Assembly: GCF_004000275.1 (NCBI RefSeq)
Contig: NZ_RCIP01000001.1
Span: 178,749-242,748, forward strand
Length of the DNA: 64,000 nucleotides
Reading direction: 5' to 3'
Source: Saccharospirillum alexandrii
GTDB lineage: Bacteria > Pseudomonadota > Gammaproteobacteria > Pseudomonadales > Natronospirillaceae
The notes beneath the pieces are model-generated. The model saw nothing but the letters and a program-made list of their open reading frames with translations, searched no databases and had not been told where the DNA came from. The translations under genes and the position numbers were made by a program. Below, piece after piece: positions 1 through 7,887 of the stretch; position 1 is the first letter of the stretch; every line of letters starts with the position of its first letter.

Positions 1-630
1 GCCCGGGCACTGGCGACCGAGTCCGACATTCTGCTGATGGATGAGCCTTTTTCTGCGCTTGACCCGCTGATTCGACAGCAATTGCAGGAAGAGCTGTTGC
101 AACTGCAATCACGCTTGCAAAAAACCATTGTGTTCGTCAGCCACGATCTGGATGAAGCACTCAAGCTCGGCAATACCATTGCCATCATGAAAGATGGGTG
201 CATTGTGCAACAGGGCAACCCGCAGGATATTGTGCTGAACCCGGCGACTCAGTACGTTGAGGATTTTGTGGCGCACACCAATCCCTTGCACGTTCTATTG
301 TGCGGCGATATAGCTGACCCGCTAACCGTGTTGCCAGCAAAAGACGACCACTATTGTATCGATACAAAACAGGATTGTTGGTTCAATGCCGACACCGGTG
401 ATGCACAATGTCAGAACCAAACAATAAAAGTTCAGCGCTGGCAGGAAGGCGACTCGATGAACGACTTGATCGAGGCTCCGACACTTGTCAGTGCCAGTGC
501 AAGTTTTCATGAAGCGCTGGAAATACGCCACCGGACGGGGTTTGTCGTGCTGGTTGAGTGCAACGACCGTTCACTCAAAGTGATTGGTGACGATCAGCTT
601 TACCGTGGGTTGCTGGGCAAGCTGGGCTGA
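1..630 (+). CDS. choV: Choline/glycine betaine ABC transporter ATPase, 3' part
   Basis: The reading frame is open from the first base, so the gene is cut by the window edge and its N-terminal half (Walker A, signature motif) is missing. The visible 209 residues start just after the signature region and show the Walker B/D-loop motif LLMDEPFSALDP and the switch histidine in VSHDLDEA. The text is very close to the ProV/ChoV (OpuA) branch of ABC ATPases, and the NPLHVL passage after the nucleotide-binding domain is what I remember from ChoV. A regulatory-type C-terminal extension of about 110 residues follows. The protein would energise uptake of choline or betaine, a compatible solute. Permease and binding-protein genes would lie upstream, outside the window. 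The assignment to ChoV rather than ProV is from memory. Confidence 0.85.
   Translation, partial: ARALATESDILLMDEPFSALDPLIRQQLQEELLQLQSRLQKTIVFVSHDLDEALKLGNTIAIMKDGCIVQQGNPQDIVLNPATQYVEDFVAHTNPLHVLLCGDIADPLTVLPAKDDHYCIDTKQDCWFNADTGDAQCQNQTIKVQRWQEGDSMNDLIEAPTLVSASASFHEALEIRHRTGFVVLVECNDRSLKVIGDDQLYRGLLGKLG
354..367. promoter_or_regulatory. Perfect 14-bp palindrome inside choV
   Basis: TTGTATCGATACAA reads the same on both strands. The identical 14-mer, with three matching flanking bases (17 nt in all), occurs again at 41269-41282 just before alaX. Its GT...AC symmetry resembles GntR-type operators. It lies inside coding sequence, so function here is uncertain. Confidence 0.35.
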
Positions 631-713
631 AACACTGCGTTTTATTGTGCTCCGCTAAGGCAGGCACCTGACAAACCCCGTACACTGTCCACTCGTCGAT
701 TTGGAGGGTGAAC

Positions 714-1592
714 ATGCGGGGCTTGTTGCTGGCCATCAGTGCTTACGGTATTTGGGGCTGCTTTCCTTTATTTTTCAGTTTGCTGGCCAATGTGTCGGCG
801 TTTGAAGTGCTGGCACACCGGATCGTATGGGCCTATGTGTTTACGGGTCTGGTTATCCTGGTGTTGGGTAGACGCAAGCAACTGGCCGCCCTGATTGCCA
901 ATCGACGTGCTTTGGCCTGGCTGTCATTATCGGCCGCACTGATCACCATTAATTGGCTGGTGTTTATCTGGGCAGTGTCGGCGGGGCGAGTGCTGGAATC
1001 GAGTTTGGGTTATTTCATTACACCGCTGGTCAGTTTGTTTCTGGGCCGCTTGTTACTGAAAGAATCCATGAACCGGTGGCAGGTAGTCGCCGGGTTGATG
1101 GCTCTGATAGCCGTGCTGTTCGAACTGATTGCCATTGGTCGTTTGCCCTGGGTTTCCCTGGTGCTGGCGGGCAGTTTCGGGTTGTATGGGCTGGTGCGCA
1201 AGATGCAACCGGTCGACAGCCTGAACGGTTTGCAGGTTGAAACCATGGTCGTCGTGCCGGTTGCCTTGTTATACCTTGCCTGGCTTTGGTCGGCGGGCCA
1301 AATGATGTTTGCGCAATCGCTGAGCGATACGGTCCTGTTGATAGCAGCGGGCGCGGTAACGGCCGTGCCACTGTTGTTATTTGCCGCTGCTGCCCGTCGG
1401 CTGGATCTGATCGTCGTCGGGTTCATCATGTACCTGAACCCGACGCTGCAATTTCTCTCGGCAGTATTCATTCTCGACGAAGCTTACCCACCGCAGCGAC
1501 TGCTGACTTTCGTGCTGATCTGGATCGCCATGGGTTTCTTTATGGCGGGCCTGTGGCAAAGCCACCGTCGCGCCCGGCGAGCAATGGCCTGA
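714..1592 (+). CDS. rarD: RarD-type EamA/DMT permease
   Basis: An inner-membrane protein of 292 residues made almost entirely of hydrophobic segments (about ten), with the two-EamA-repeat organisation of drug/metabolite transporters. The opening AISAYGIWGCFPLFF and the later motif FGLYGLVRK are typical of the RarD subgroup. The substrate of RarD is not firmly known. The ATG at 714 follows a GGAGG ribosome site by six bases and is preferred over an in-frame GTG at 708. A second, clearly related RarD gene lies at 38600-39529 on the other strand, so the organism carries at least two paralogues. No regulator is adjacent, and the gene seems to stand alone after choV. Confidence 0.85.
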   Translation: MRGLLLAISAYGIWGCFPLFFSLLANVSAFEVLAHRIVWAYVFTGLVILVLGRRKQLAALIANRRALAWLSLSAALITINWLVFIWAVSAGRVLESSLGYFITPLVSLFLGRLLLKESMNRWQVVAGLMALIAVLFELIAIGRLPWVSLVLAGSFGLYGLVRKMQPVDSLNGLQVETMVVVPVALLYLAWLWSAGQMMFAQSLSDTVLLIAAGAVTAVPLLLFAAAARRLDLIVVGFIMYLNPTLQFLSAVFILDEAYPPQRLLTFVLIWIAMGFFMAGLWQSHRRARRAMA

Positions 1593-1672
1593 ACTCAGGC
1601 TGGCCAGCCAACTCTGGAAACCAGGGCTCTCAATCTTACCGCTAATCTCAAATTCATTACTTATACCGTTAT

Positions 1673-2128
1673 CTATCTTGGCGCTTTCTGTAACTGCTGG
1701 TAGAGGGTTTCAGCCAGTGCTTTCAGTTCCAGCGCCTGGTCGGCGGTCATGTCGGTCTGACACACCAGCGCGGCTGGCACATCCGCTGCTTGCTGTTTCA
1801 AGGCCAAACCAGCATCGGTCAGCGTGATGGTCTTGCTCCGTTCATCGGTCGCTGCGCGGCCGCGAATCAGCAGGCCCTTCTGTTCCAACCGTTTCAGAAT
1901 GGGGGTCAGGGTGCCCGAATCGAGCCGGGTATGATGCACCAGATTGCGAATGGGAACGCTGTCCTCCTCCCAGAGCGACAGCATCACCAGATATTGCGGA
2001 TAGGTCAGGTCCAGTGGTTCCAGAAGCGGCCGGTAGGCGCGAATCAGGGCGTTGGTGGCAGAATAGAGCGCGTGACAAATCTGATTTGTCAGCTTCAATT
2101 GGGGCAGGGCGTCGGCGTTGTCAGTCAC
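1673..2128 (-). CDS. MarR-family regulator, OhrR-like
   Basis: A 151-residue winged-helix protein starting at a GTG. The segment LDLTYPQYLVMLSLWEED followed by LDSGTLTPILKRLEQKGL is characteristic of the OhrR group of MarR proteins. Cys18, in the context LTNQICHALYSATN, matches the peroxide-sensing cysteine near the N-terminus of OhrR. OhrR proteins repress ohr genes and release DNA when the cysteine is oxidised by organic hydroperoxides. No ohr gene is next to it here. Instead it faces a DUF1499 gene and a flavin-disulfide reductase gene across a 173-bp gap that carries a good promoter and two similar MarR-type boxes. I infer that it controls that divergent pair and probably itself. Confidence 0.85.
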   Translation of the reverse strand: MTDNADALPQLKLTNQICHALYSATNALIRAYRPLLEPLDLTYPQYLVMLSLWEEDSVPIRNLVHHTRLDSGTLTPILKRLEQKGLLIRGRAATDERSKTITLTDAGLALKQQAADVPAALVCQTDMTADQALELKALAETLYQQLQKAPR

Positions 2129-2161
2129 GTAGGCATCCGGTGGTGGTCATTAGGCTTATAG

Positions 2162-2220
2162 TTTGCGCACAAGGTATTGACGGGTCAAGGCATACCCTCT
2201 ATTATTTTGTACACAAGATA
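2162..2220. promoter_or_regulatory. Pair of MarR-type operator boxes
   Basis: Two similar 15-mers in the same orientation, TTTGCGCACAAGGTA (2162-2176) and TTTGTACACAAGATA (2206-2220), start 44 bp apart, about four helical turns. They bracket the promoter at 2177-2205. Each has a TTTGNNCACAA partly symmetric core like sites bound by MarR/OhrR dimers. The likely binder is the regulator encoded at 1673-2128. Confidence 0.5.
2177..2205 (+). promoter_or_regulatory. Sigma-70 promoter for the DUF1499/reductase pair
   Basis: TTGACG (2177-2182), a 17-bp spacer and TATTAT (2200-2205) give a near-consensus sigma-70 promoter reading toward the gene at 2302. The predicted start point near 2212 lies within the second operator box, so a bound repressor would block transcription. 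Confidence 0.6.
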
Positions 2221-2301
2221 CATGCAAGCAAGATAAAGCATCGGCATTGTAAGTTTTGGTTCGATGCTCCGACCAATTCACTGCAAACAAGGGAAGCAAC
2301 C

Positions 2302-2757
2302 ATGAGAACCTTTTTTATCATTCTGGCCGTACTGATCGTTCTGGCTTTTATCATGATTTATGTGCAGAACAGCCGGGCACCTGCTCTGGGCCATAGTCAG
2401 GGGCGTCTGAAACCCCTGTCATCGAAGCCGAATGCGGTATCGACCCAGGCAGATGATGTCGCCAAGCGAGTTGCACCCTGGCCATTCAAGGCCGATCAGG
2501 AAGCCACGATGGCCGCTATTCTCACCGCGGTGAAAAGCTATGGTGGGGCGGAAGTCAAAAAACAGGAAGCCGATTACCTTTATGTCGTCTTCACCACCGA
2601 CCTGATGAAGTTTCACGACGATGCCGAGTTCTACCTCGATGCCGATGCCCGGGAAGTGCATTTCCGGTCGTCCAGCCGGGCAGGCTATTCCGATCGGGGG
2701 CTGAATCGTCAGCGCCATGAAAAACTGACAACGCTGTACCAGCAAATTCAGGACTAA
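2302..2757 (+). CDS. DUF1499 family membrane-anchored protein
   Basis: A 151-residue protein with an N-terminal hydrophobic helix (residues 4-22) that would anchor it in the inner membrane, followed by a soluble domain of the DUF1499 type. The run EADYLYVVFTTDLMKFHDDAEF is the family hallmark, with VHFRSSSRAGYSDRGLNRQR near the end. DUF1499 proteins have no established function. The ATG at 2302 is preceded by AAGGGAAG and is much better supported than upstream in-frame starts. The flavin reductase gene begins 17 bases after the stop, so the two form a likely operon under the promoter at 2177, possibly induced by organic peroxides through the OhrR-like regulator. Confidence 0.8.
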   Translation: MRTFFIILAVLIVLAFIMIYVQNSRAPALGHSQGRLKPLSSKPNAVSTQADDVAKRVAPWPFKADQEATMAAILTAVKSYGGAEVKKQEADYLYVVFTTDLMKFHDDAEFYLDADAREVHFRSSSRAGYSDRGLNRQRHEKLTTLYQQIQD

Positions 2758-2774
2758 CTGACAGTAGGATGGTT

Positions 2775-4187
2775 ATGAAACCTTATGATCTGATTGTAAT
2801 CGGCAGCGGCGCCGGTGGCCTGACGGCGGCTTTTACCGCCCTGGGGTTTGGCAAACGGGTACTGATTGTTGAAAAAGACCGGCCGGGTGGTGAGTGCACC
2901 TGGTCGGGCTGTGTGCCAAGCAAGGCGCTGATCAATCAGGCCAAAGAGGTCCACATTGCCCGCAAATTCGCGACCATAACCGTTGATTCTGGCGCCATTC
3001 TCGAGCGAGTGCGAGCCGTCAGCGAGCACGTTTATGAAGAGGAAACCCCCGAGGTACTGCAAAAAGCCGGGGCTGATTACGTGAATGGCTTTGCCCGCTT
3101 TATCAGCCCGACGCGGATTGAAGTGGGGGACAAGACTTACGAAGGTAAGAAGTTTGTGCTGGCAACGGGCAGCTCACCCTTTGTGCCACCCATACCGGGG
3201 CTGGATCAGGTCGATTACCTCACCAATGAAAACTTTTTTCAGCAAGCCACCTTGCCCGCTTCGGTCATCGTGCTGGGGGGCGGGCCTATCGGTATGGAGC
3301 TGGCCCAGGCCATGAACCGGCTGGGTGTGCAGGTTACGCTGGTAGAGATGATGCCGGAAATACTGTCACGCGAAGAGCCGGAGTTCTCGGCACTGATTCG
3401 TCAGCGCCTGTCGGCCGAAGGGGTGCGGTTTGAAGTGGGCACCAAGGCGGTTGGCGTTGAGAAGACAGCTGCTGGTGTGCGGCTGAACACCGAAAAAGGC
3501 TCTGAAACTGGTGCCCTGGAAGCGGACAATCTGCTGGTGGCCATTGGCCGGGCCCCCAATGTGAACGGCATGGGCCTAGAGGACATCGGTGTCGATGTCG
3601 ACAAAGGGGTGAAGGTTAATCAGCATCTGCAAACCAGTGTTAAAAACATCTACGCCTGCGGTGATGTGGCAGGGCCTTATCTGCTCAGTCACATGGCCAA
3701 CTTTCAGGGCAAGATTGCTGCCATGAACGCGATTCTGCCGATAAACCGCTCCGTTGATTACAGCCACGTTGCCTGGGCCACCTTTACTGACCCGGAATTT
3801 GCCCGGGCCGGGCTGACCGAGCAGGAAGCCCGGGAGCTGCATGGCGACAGCATTCGCGTCTACCGCTACGACTTTGCCAAGCTGGACCGCGCCAAGACAA
3901 AAGCCGGCGATGTCGGCCTGATCAAGCTGATTGTCAGCAGGCGGGGCAAGGTGCTTGGGGCTCACATTATAGGCGAACGTGCCGGTGAGTTGATTGCCGA
4001 GGTGCAGGTCATGAAAACCCTGAATCTAAATTTTGGCAAATTGCAGAAAGTGATCCATCCTTACCCTACTTATGCAGACAGCTTGCGTCAGCTGAGTCAG
4101 CAGGTGTTTCTGGATAACATTTTGAAACATCCTGTGGTGAGCTTTTTTCGTAGTTTTGGTAAGGCAGACAAGCAGACATCCGAGTAA
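2775..4187 (+). CDS. FAD-dependent pyridine nucleotide-disulfide oxidoreductase
   Basis: A 470-residue flavoprotein of the dihydrolipoamide/mercuric reductase fold. The N-terminus has the FAD dinucleotide motif VIGSGAGGLTAA, followed by the redox disulfide in GGECTWSGCVPSKAL (a CX4C pair). A second Rossmann motif, VLGGGPIGMELAQ, binds NAD(P)H, and YACGDVAG is the second FAD contact. The C-terminal dimerisation domain ends with IHPYPTYAD, where the usual catalytic histidine and its partner residue sit. It resembles the mercuric-reductase-like uncharacterised branch rather than Lpd. An HMA domain and the C-terminal cysteine pair of true MerA are absent, so mercury reduction is unlikely. The substrate is unknown. 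It is downstream of the DUF1499 gene and ends at a good terminator. Confidence 0.82.
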   Translation: MKPYDLIVIGSGAGGLTAAFTALGFGKRVLIVEKDRPGGECTWSGCVPSKALINQAKEVHIARKFATITVDSGAILERVRAVSEHVYEEETPEVLQKAGADYVNGFARFISPTRIEVGDKTYEGKKFVLATGSSPFVPPIPGLDQVDYLTNENFFQQATLPASVIVLGGGPIGMELAQAMNRLGVQVTLVEMMPEILSREEPEFSALIRQRLSAEGVRFEVGTKAVGVEKTAAGVRLNTEKGSETGALEADNLLVAIGRAPNVNGMGLEDIGVDVDKGVKVNQHLQTSVKNIYACGDVAGPYLLSHMANFQGKIAAMNAILPINRSVDYSHVAWATFTDPEFARAGLTEQEARELHGDSIRVYRYDFAKLDRAKTKAGDVGLIKLIVSRRGKVLGAHIIGERAGELIAEVQVMKTLNLNFGKLQKVIHPYPTYADSLRQLSQQVFLDNILKHPVVSFFRSFGKADKQTSE

Positions 4188-4268
4188 GTAAACAGACAGT
4201 CTTCAGAGTAAGAGAGTAGGTGCAGTCACGGGGTTACCCGCTGAGTCGACCCTGCTCCCACTGCTCCC

Positions 4269-4307
4269 AGCCCGCGTTTTCTTCCCCTTTTCGCGGGCTT
4301 CTTTTTG
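4269..4307 (+). terminator. Rho-independent terminator after the reductase gene
   Basis: AGCCCGCG (4269-4276) pairs with CGCGGGCT (4292-4299) across a pyrimidine-rich loop and is followed by TCTTTTTGTC. It sits just after the reductase gene and before the 3' end of the convergent LysR gene. Confidence 0.75.
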
Positions 4308-4316
4308 TCTGCGACA

Positions 4317-5273
4317 TCAGTTTTCCCGAATCGCATCCAGCAAGCCGGTACTGGCGGCCCTCTGGCGAATCCACTGGCGTACCCTTTGAATGCCGGCTTC
4401 CTGCCGGCGGCTGGTTTTGTACGCAAAATAGAAACGGTCACCGGTAATCAGGGTATGGCAGGGTAGGCGGATCAGGTCCGGGTCTTCACTGGCGTTGTAC
4501 ATGTAGTCGTTGGTCAGGGCCAGGCCCTGGTGATGCCGGGCCGCCTCCAGAGCCAGCAGCATGTGACTGAAATGCTGATACCGGGCGTTTGCTGGCAAGC
4601 TTAAGCCGCCTTCGGCCATCCAGCGTCGCCAGTCGTCTTTCTGCTCTCCGAAGAGGGAGTAAGTCGACAGAAGCGGGCAACGCATCAGTAATAGCGGATC
4701 TATGGTGGCTGGTTCCGGCGTGTCAATCAGCCCTTCCTGATACAAGTCGCTGCACAGTTGCTGCCAGTAGGTCCGACTGCATATGGGGAACAGCCGCTCG
4801 GTGTAGAGCAGGTCGGTGGTAAAACCGCGTTGATCGTCGTGCAGGGTGATAAAGCAGTCGGCGACCCGGTCTGAGAGCTGTGGTGACTCGTTCATCATTT
4901 CCAGTTGCAGGTCGATCTCGGGGTGCTGACGCTGCAGGTAGGGCAGGTTGGGGATGAGCCAGCGAACCGCGAACGAGCTGAACAGGGCCATGCGCAGTTG
5001 AGTATCCGGCTTGCCCTGCAACTGCTCGCTGGCGCGCTCGATCTGCAGCAGGGCATTGGTCACCCCTTCCAGATAGTGCCGGCCGGGTTCTGTCAGTGCC
5101 AGGTAACGTCCCTGGCGGGTGAACAGATCCTCGCCCAGGTAACTTTCCAGCAGGCGAATTTGATGGCTAACAGCACTCTGGCTAACCGCCAATTCGCCGG
5201 CCGCCCGACTGAAGCTGTTGAGTCGGGCCACGGCTTCAAAAACGGGCAGGGCTTTCAGGGGTGGTAACTTCAT
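4317..5273 (-). CDS. LysR-family regulator, GcvA-like
   Basis: A 318-residue LysR-type regulator. The N-terminal helix-turn-helix reads MKLPPLKALPVFEAVARLNSFSRAAGEL, then VSQSAVSHQIRLLESYLG and LFTRQGRYLALTEPGR, the usual signature of the GcvA/AmpR-like subgroup. The rest is the effector-binding domain. An in-frame GTG at 5288 would add five residues, but the ATG at 5273 matches the family start. It is divergent from the EamA permease gene at 5430, and a perfect inverted repeat lies just upstream at 5289-5307. The usual LysR arrangement suggests it controls that permease. The effector is unknown. Confidence 0.85.
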   Translation of the reverse strand: MKLPPLKALPVFEAVARLNSFSRAAGELAVSQSAVSHQIRLLESYLGEDLFTRQGRYLALTEPGRHYLEGVTNALLQIERASEQLQGKPDTQLRMALFSSFAVRWLIPNLPYLQRQHPEIDLQLEMMNESPQLSDRVADCFITLHDDQRGFTTDLLYTERLFPICSRTYWQQLCSDLYQEGLIDTPEPATIDPLLLMRCPLLSTYSLFGEQKDDWRRWMAEGGLSLPANARYQHFSHMLLALEAARHHQGLALTNDYMYNASEDPDLIRLPCHTLITGDRFYFAYKTSRRQEAGIQRVRQWIRQRAASTGLLDAIREN

Positions 5274-5288
5274 CGGCAGATGATCCAC

Positions 5289-5307
5289 TTAGTATCTAAA
5301 ATACTAA
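5289..5307. promoter_or_regulatory. Inverted repeat, likely LysR operator
   Basis: TTAGTAT (5289-5295) and ATACTAA (5301-5307) are perfect complements around a five-base centre, giving the spaced dyad expected for a LysR-type binding site. It lies 16 bp before the ATG of the regulator gene, in an AT-rich divergent region. Confidence 0.5.
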
Positions 5308-5429
5308 TACCATAAAGAAAATATCATTTTTCTCAATACTTGAGTAGTACTAGACTCCCGGCATGGAGTGGGATCGTTCCGGTTGGCGCGCTCTCAGTAA
5401 TCAGGATTGTCAATCGGGAGTGTATCGTC

Positions 5430-6311
5430 ATGCCGGGTAGAACCATCAACAGCGCAATCTGGTTGCTGGTCATCGGCAATGCGCTGGCGCTGGTCTCCGA
5501 TGCCCTGATCAAGTGGCAGGTTAGCGACGTCCCGATCTTTCAGTTCATTTTTGTCCGTACCCTTTGTGCCATGGCCATCCTGTTACCGCTGATGTCGATG
5601 ATCGATCGTCAGCGGTTGTTTGCGGGCTGGCGCATGCATCTGATACGCGCGCACATCAGTCTGATGGGCATTGCCTGCATGGTGGTGGCGCTGGGTACTC
5701 TGCCACTCGCCACGGCGAATGCGCTGTTCTATGCAGCGCCCATTCTGGTGATGGTCATCGCGGTGGTGTTTTTTAATGAAAAGCTGACGCCGCTGAGTCT
5801 GTTTGCGGTGATCAGCGGCTTTGTCGGCATTCTGGTTATCTTGCGTCCGGTAGCAATCAGTTGGAGCAGCCTCAGCGCGATTGGGGTTGCGTGTTCACTG
5901 GCGATCAACATCGTGTTGATTCGCAAATTGCCGGGGGGTCAGTCGATGGTGCATACGCTGCAACTGACCCACCTGCTCATGCTGCCGGCCGCCTTTTTAT
6001 TAATGATGTGGGAGAGCGAGCCGTTCGACTGGACGATTCTGTTCACGGCCTTTGGCTCGGCGTTTTTCATCCTGTGCTACAACTTCACGGTGTTGATGGC
6101 CTACCGCTGGGTCGCGGCCAATGAAGTCACGAGTGCGGAATACACCGGCTTGCTGTGGGCCTTGCTGGGAGGCTGGGTGTTCTTCGACGAGGCGCCCGAT
6201 CTCTGGTTTATCATCGGGTCGAGCATGATCGTGGTACCGCTGATTCTGATTGGGCTGAAAGAGCGCAAGCGAGCCAAACTGCCAGTACGGCAGGGCAGTG
6301 TGACGCCTTGA
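5430..6311 (+). CDS. EamA/DMT family permease
   Basis: A 293-residue polytopic inner-membrane protein with two EamA repeats and about ten hydrophobic helices. The first repeat opens SAIWLLVIGNALALVSDAL and contains TLPLATANALFYAAPI, the conserved loop of drug/metabolite transporters of the S-adenosylmethionine/RhtA-like type. The ATG at 5430 is preceded by GGGAG at suitable spacing and is preferred over a start at 5340, which would add 30 non-conserved residues. It faces the LysR gene, with the candidate operator between them. The exported substrate cannot be told from sequence. Its 3' end is followed by a long hairpin repeat. Confidence 0.82.
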   Translation: MPGRTINSAIWLLVIGNALALVSDALIKWQVSDVPIFQFIFVRTLCAMAILLPLMSMIDRQRLFAGWRMHLIRAHISLMGIACMVVALGTLPLATANALFYAAPILVMVIAVVFFNEKLTPLSLFAVISGFVGILVILRPVAISWSSLSAIGVACSLAINIVLIRKLPGGQSMVHTLQLTHLLMLPAAFLLMMWESEPFDWTILFTAFGSAFFILCYNFTVLMAYRWVAANEVTSAEYTGLLWALLGGWVFFDEAPDLWFIIGSSMIVVPLILIGLKERKRAKLPVRQGSVTP

Positions 6312-6334
6312 GCCAATTTGGGATGTATCGCCAT

Positions 6335-6455
6335 GAGCCCGCACCGGAGGGCAGGGATGCTCTTGCGGGGGCGCTGTAGATACATCCATGTAAGCTTAAC
6401 TTCGGCATCCCTGCCTCAGATACCCCCGCAAGAGCATCCCTGCCCTCCGGCGCTC
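6335..6455. repeat. Long-hairpin repeat, family A copy 1
   Basis: A perfect 28-bp inverted repeat (arms 6344-6371 and 6423-6450) encloses a core of about 51 bp containing TACATCCATGTAAGCTTAAC and GGCATCCCTGCC. GAGC/GCTC outside the arms extends the stem past a bulge. The core recurs almost unchanged at 41111-41163, but the arms there have a different sequence that still pairs. The copy lies between the convergent EamA and argF genes and could stop transcription from both sides. Confidence 0.85.
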
Positions 6456-6518
6456 AGGTTCGTGCAAACTCGGAAAAACCTATACGGCAAATTACATCGT
6501 ATGGAAAAGTCGGTGTTA

Positions 6519-7427
6519 CTACTCACTGCAGAGCAAAAATTCCAACAACGCTTTCTGCGCATGCAAGCGGTTACCCGCCTGTTCCCAGACCACAGAACGC
6601 GGATCGTCGAGCATATCCATGCTGACTTCCTCGCCGCGGTGGGCGGGCAGGCAATGCATAAAGACGGCGTCTTTGTGGGCTTTGTCCATCAACTCCGGGG
6701 AGACTTGCAGGGATTCAAACACTCGAATCCGGTCGTCGGCTTCCTCTTCCTGACCCATGCTGGCCCAGACATCGGTGGTGACCAGGTGTGAATTCTGCAC
6801 CGCCTCTACCGGGTCACGCAGAATGGTGACGCGGTCACCGGCTTTAGCCAGCAGGTCTGCCATGGGTTCAAAGCCTTCGGGGCAGGCGATGTTCAGTTTG
6901 AAATCGTACAGCATGGCGGCGTTGATGTAGGAGTTGCACATGTTGTTGCCATCGCCGATCCAGGTAACGGTTTTGCCCTGAATCGAGCCGCGCGCTTCCT
7001 GGTATGCCTGCATGTCGGCCAGCAGCTGGCAGGGGTGGTAGTCATCGGTCAGGGCATTAATCACCGGCACCGTTGAATACTCGGCAAAGGTTTCGATTTT
7101 TTCATGTTCGAAGGTGCGAATCATCACCGCGTCGACCATTTGCGACAGCACCCGGGCGCTGTCTTCAATGGGTTCGCCCCGCCCAAGCTGGGTATCCCGC
7201 GGCGACAGAAAAATTGCGCCACCGCCCAGTTGCATCATGCCCGCCTCGAACGAGACCCGCGTCCGCGTCGAGGATTTCTCGAAAATCATGCCCAGCACCC
7301 GGTTTTTCAGCGGTTCGAACACGTCGCCGCGCTTGAACAGGCTTTTCAGTTCACCTGAGCGCTGAATCAGGAACCGCAATTCATCCGGGGTGAGATCATT
7401 CAGGGTCAAAAAGTGCCTGACGGACAT
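6519..7427 (-). CDS. argF: Ornithine carbamoyltransferase
   Basis: Forms citrulline from ornithine and carbamoyl phosphate in arginine biosynthesis, in the cytoplasm. At 302 residues it matches the short anabolic ArgF of Pseudomonas (about 305) rather than the longer E. coli enzyme. The carbamoyl-phosphate loop SSTRTR is at residues 52-57, HPCQ near residue 130, and the ornithine-loop [10 protein letters not shown] near residue 250. The start at 7427 ([11 protein letters not shown]) aligns with the Pseudomonas protein. An upstream extension to 7628 would run into a repeat and is not conserved. The gene stands alone, between hairpin repeats of both families (6335-6455 after it, 7586-7698 before it). 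No ARG box was identified. Confidence 0.95.
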   Translation of the reverse strand: MSVRHFLTLNDLTPDELRFLIQRSGELKSLFKRGDVFEPLKNRVLGMIFEKSSTRTRVSFEAGMMQLGGGAIFLSPRDTQLGRGEPIEDSARVLSQMVDAVMIRTFEHEKIETFAEYSTVPVINALTDDYHPCQLLADMQAYQEARGSIQGKTVTWIGDGNNMCNSYINAAMLYDFKLNIACPEGFEPMADLLAKAGDRVTILRDPVEAVQNSHLVTTDVWASMGQEEEADDRIRVFESLQVSPELMDKAHKDAVFMHCLPAHRGEEVSMDMLDDPRSVVWEQAGNRLHAQKALLEFLLCSE

Positions 7428-7585
7428 GGGTGGGTGACTCCGTTCTGGGGTTAGTGGGGTTCTGCCGCTGAGCGGGAAAACCGTCAAGTTTACGGAAGAG
7501 GCTGGTCCAGAGCAATTGCAAGCCGCCTGCGATATTTGCAGCGATGTTTTGCACTTAGTAAGAGTTTGAATTGGTAATGCAACAA

Positions 7586-7698
7586 GTGACGGGTGCCGGG
7601 TTGGCCTGTCCGGGGAAGTCCGCAGCATGGTTGCTGCGGTCTAGGCCCTATGGATGGGTTCACGCCGACCCCGGACAGGCCAACCCGGTATCCGCCAC
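7586..7698. repeat. Long-hairpin repeat, family B copy 1
   Basis: A perfect 20-bp inverted repeat (7596-7615 and 7669-7688; left arm CCGGGTTGGCCTGTCCGGGG) encloses a core with the small hairpin CCGCAGCA/TGCTGCGG and the motif CTATGGATGGG. GTG.CGG / CCG.CAC bases outside extend the pairing. Other copies lie at 47771-47883 and, reversed, at 59441-59553. It occupies the 460-bp divergent gap between argF and grxD, in which I see no gene. Confidence 0.85.
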
Positions 7699-7887
7699 GG
7701 ACGCTTGGCAAAAAGGCCAGACCGCCCTGTAGGCAATTCAGGCGACCAGTCTAGGGATTGTGCAATTGAAAATGGGCAATTAAACCCTAACTAACAGGGC
7801 AAGCTGCTATTGCCACTGTCATCCCCTGTCGATTCAACAGGATTGGCGTACAATAGCGACATCTGAAGCAACCTGTGGAATGAAACC

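Noticed and set aside
2775-4187. Considered as mercuric reductase MerA
   Set aside because: No N-terminal metal-binding domain, no C-terminal cysteine pair and no mer genes nearby.
6318-6791. A plus-strand frame running through family A copy 1 into argF
   Set aside because: It crosses a hairpin repeat and then runs antisense to argF; not a gene.
7586-7698. Considered as a Rho-independent terminator or a CRISPR-type repeat
   Set aside because: No T-run follows the stem and the copies are dispersed singly rather than in an array with spacers.
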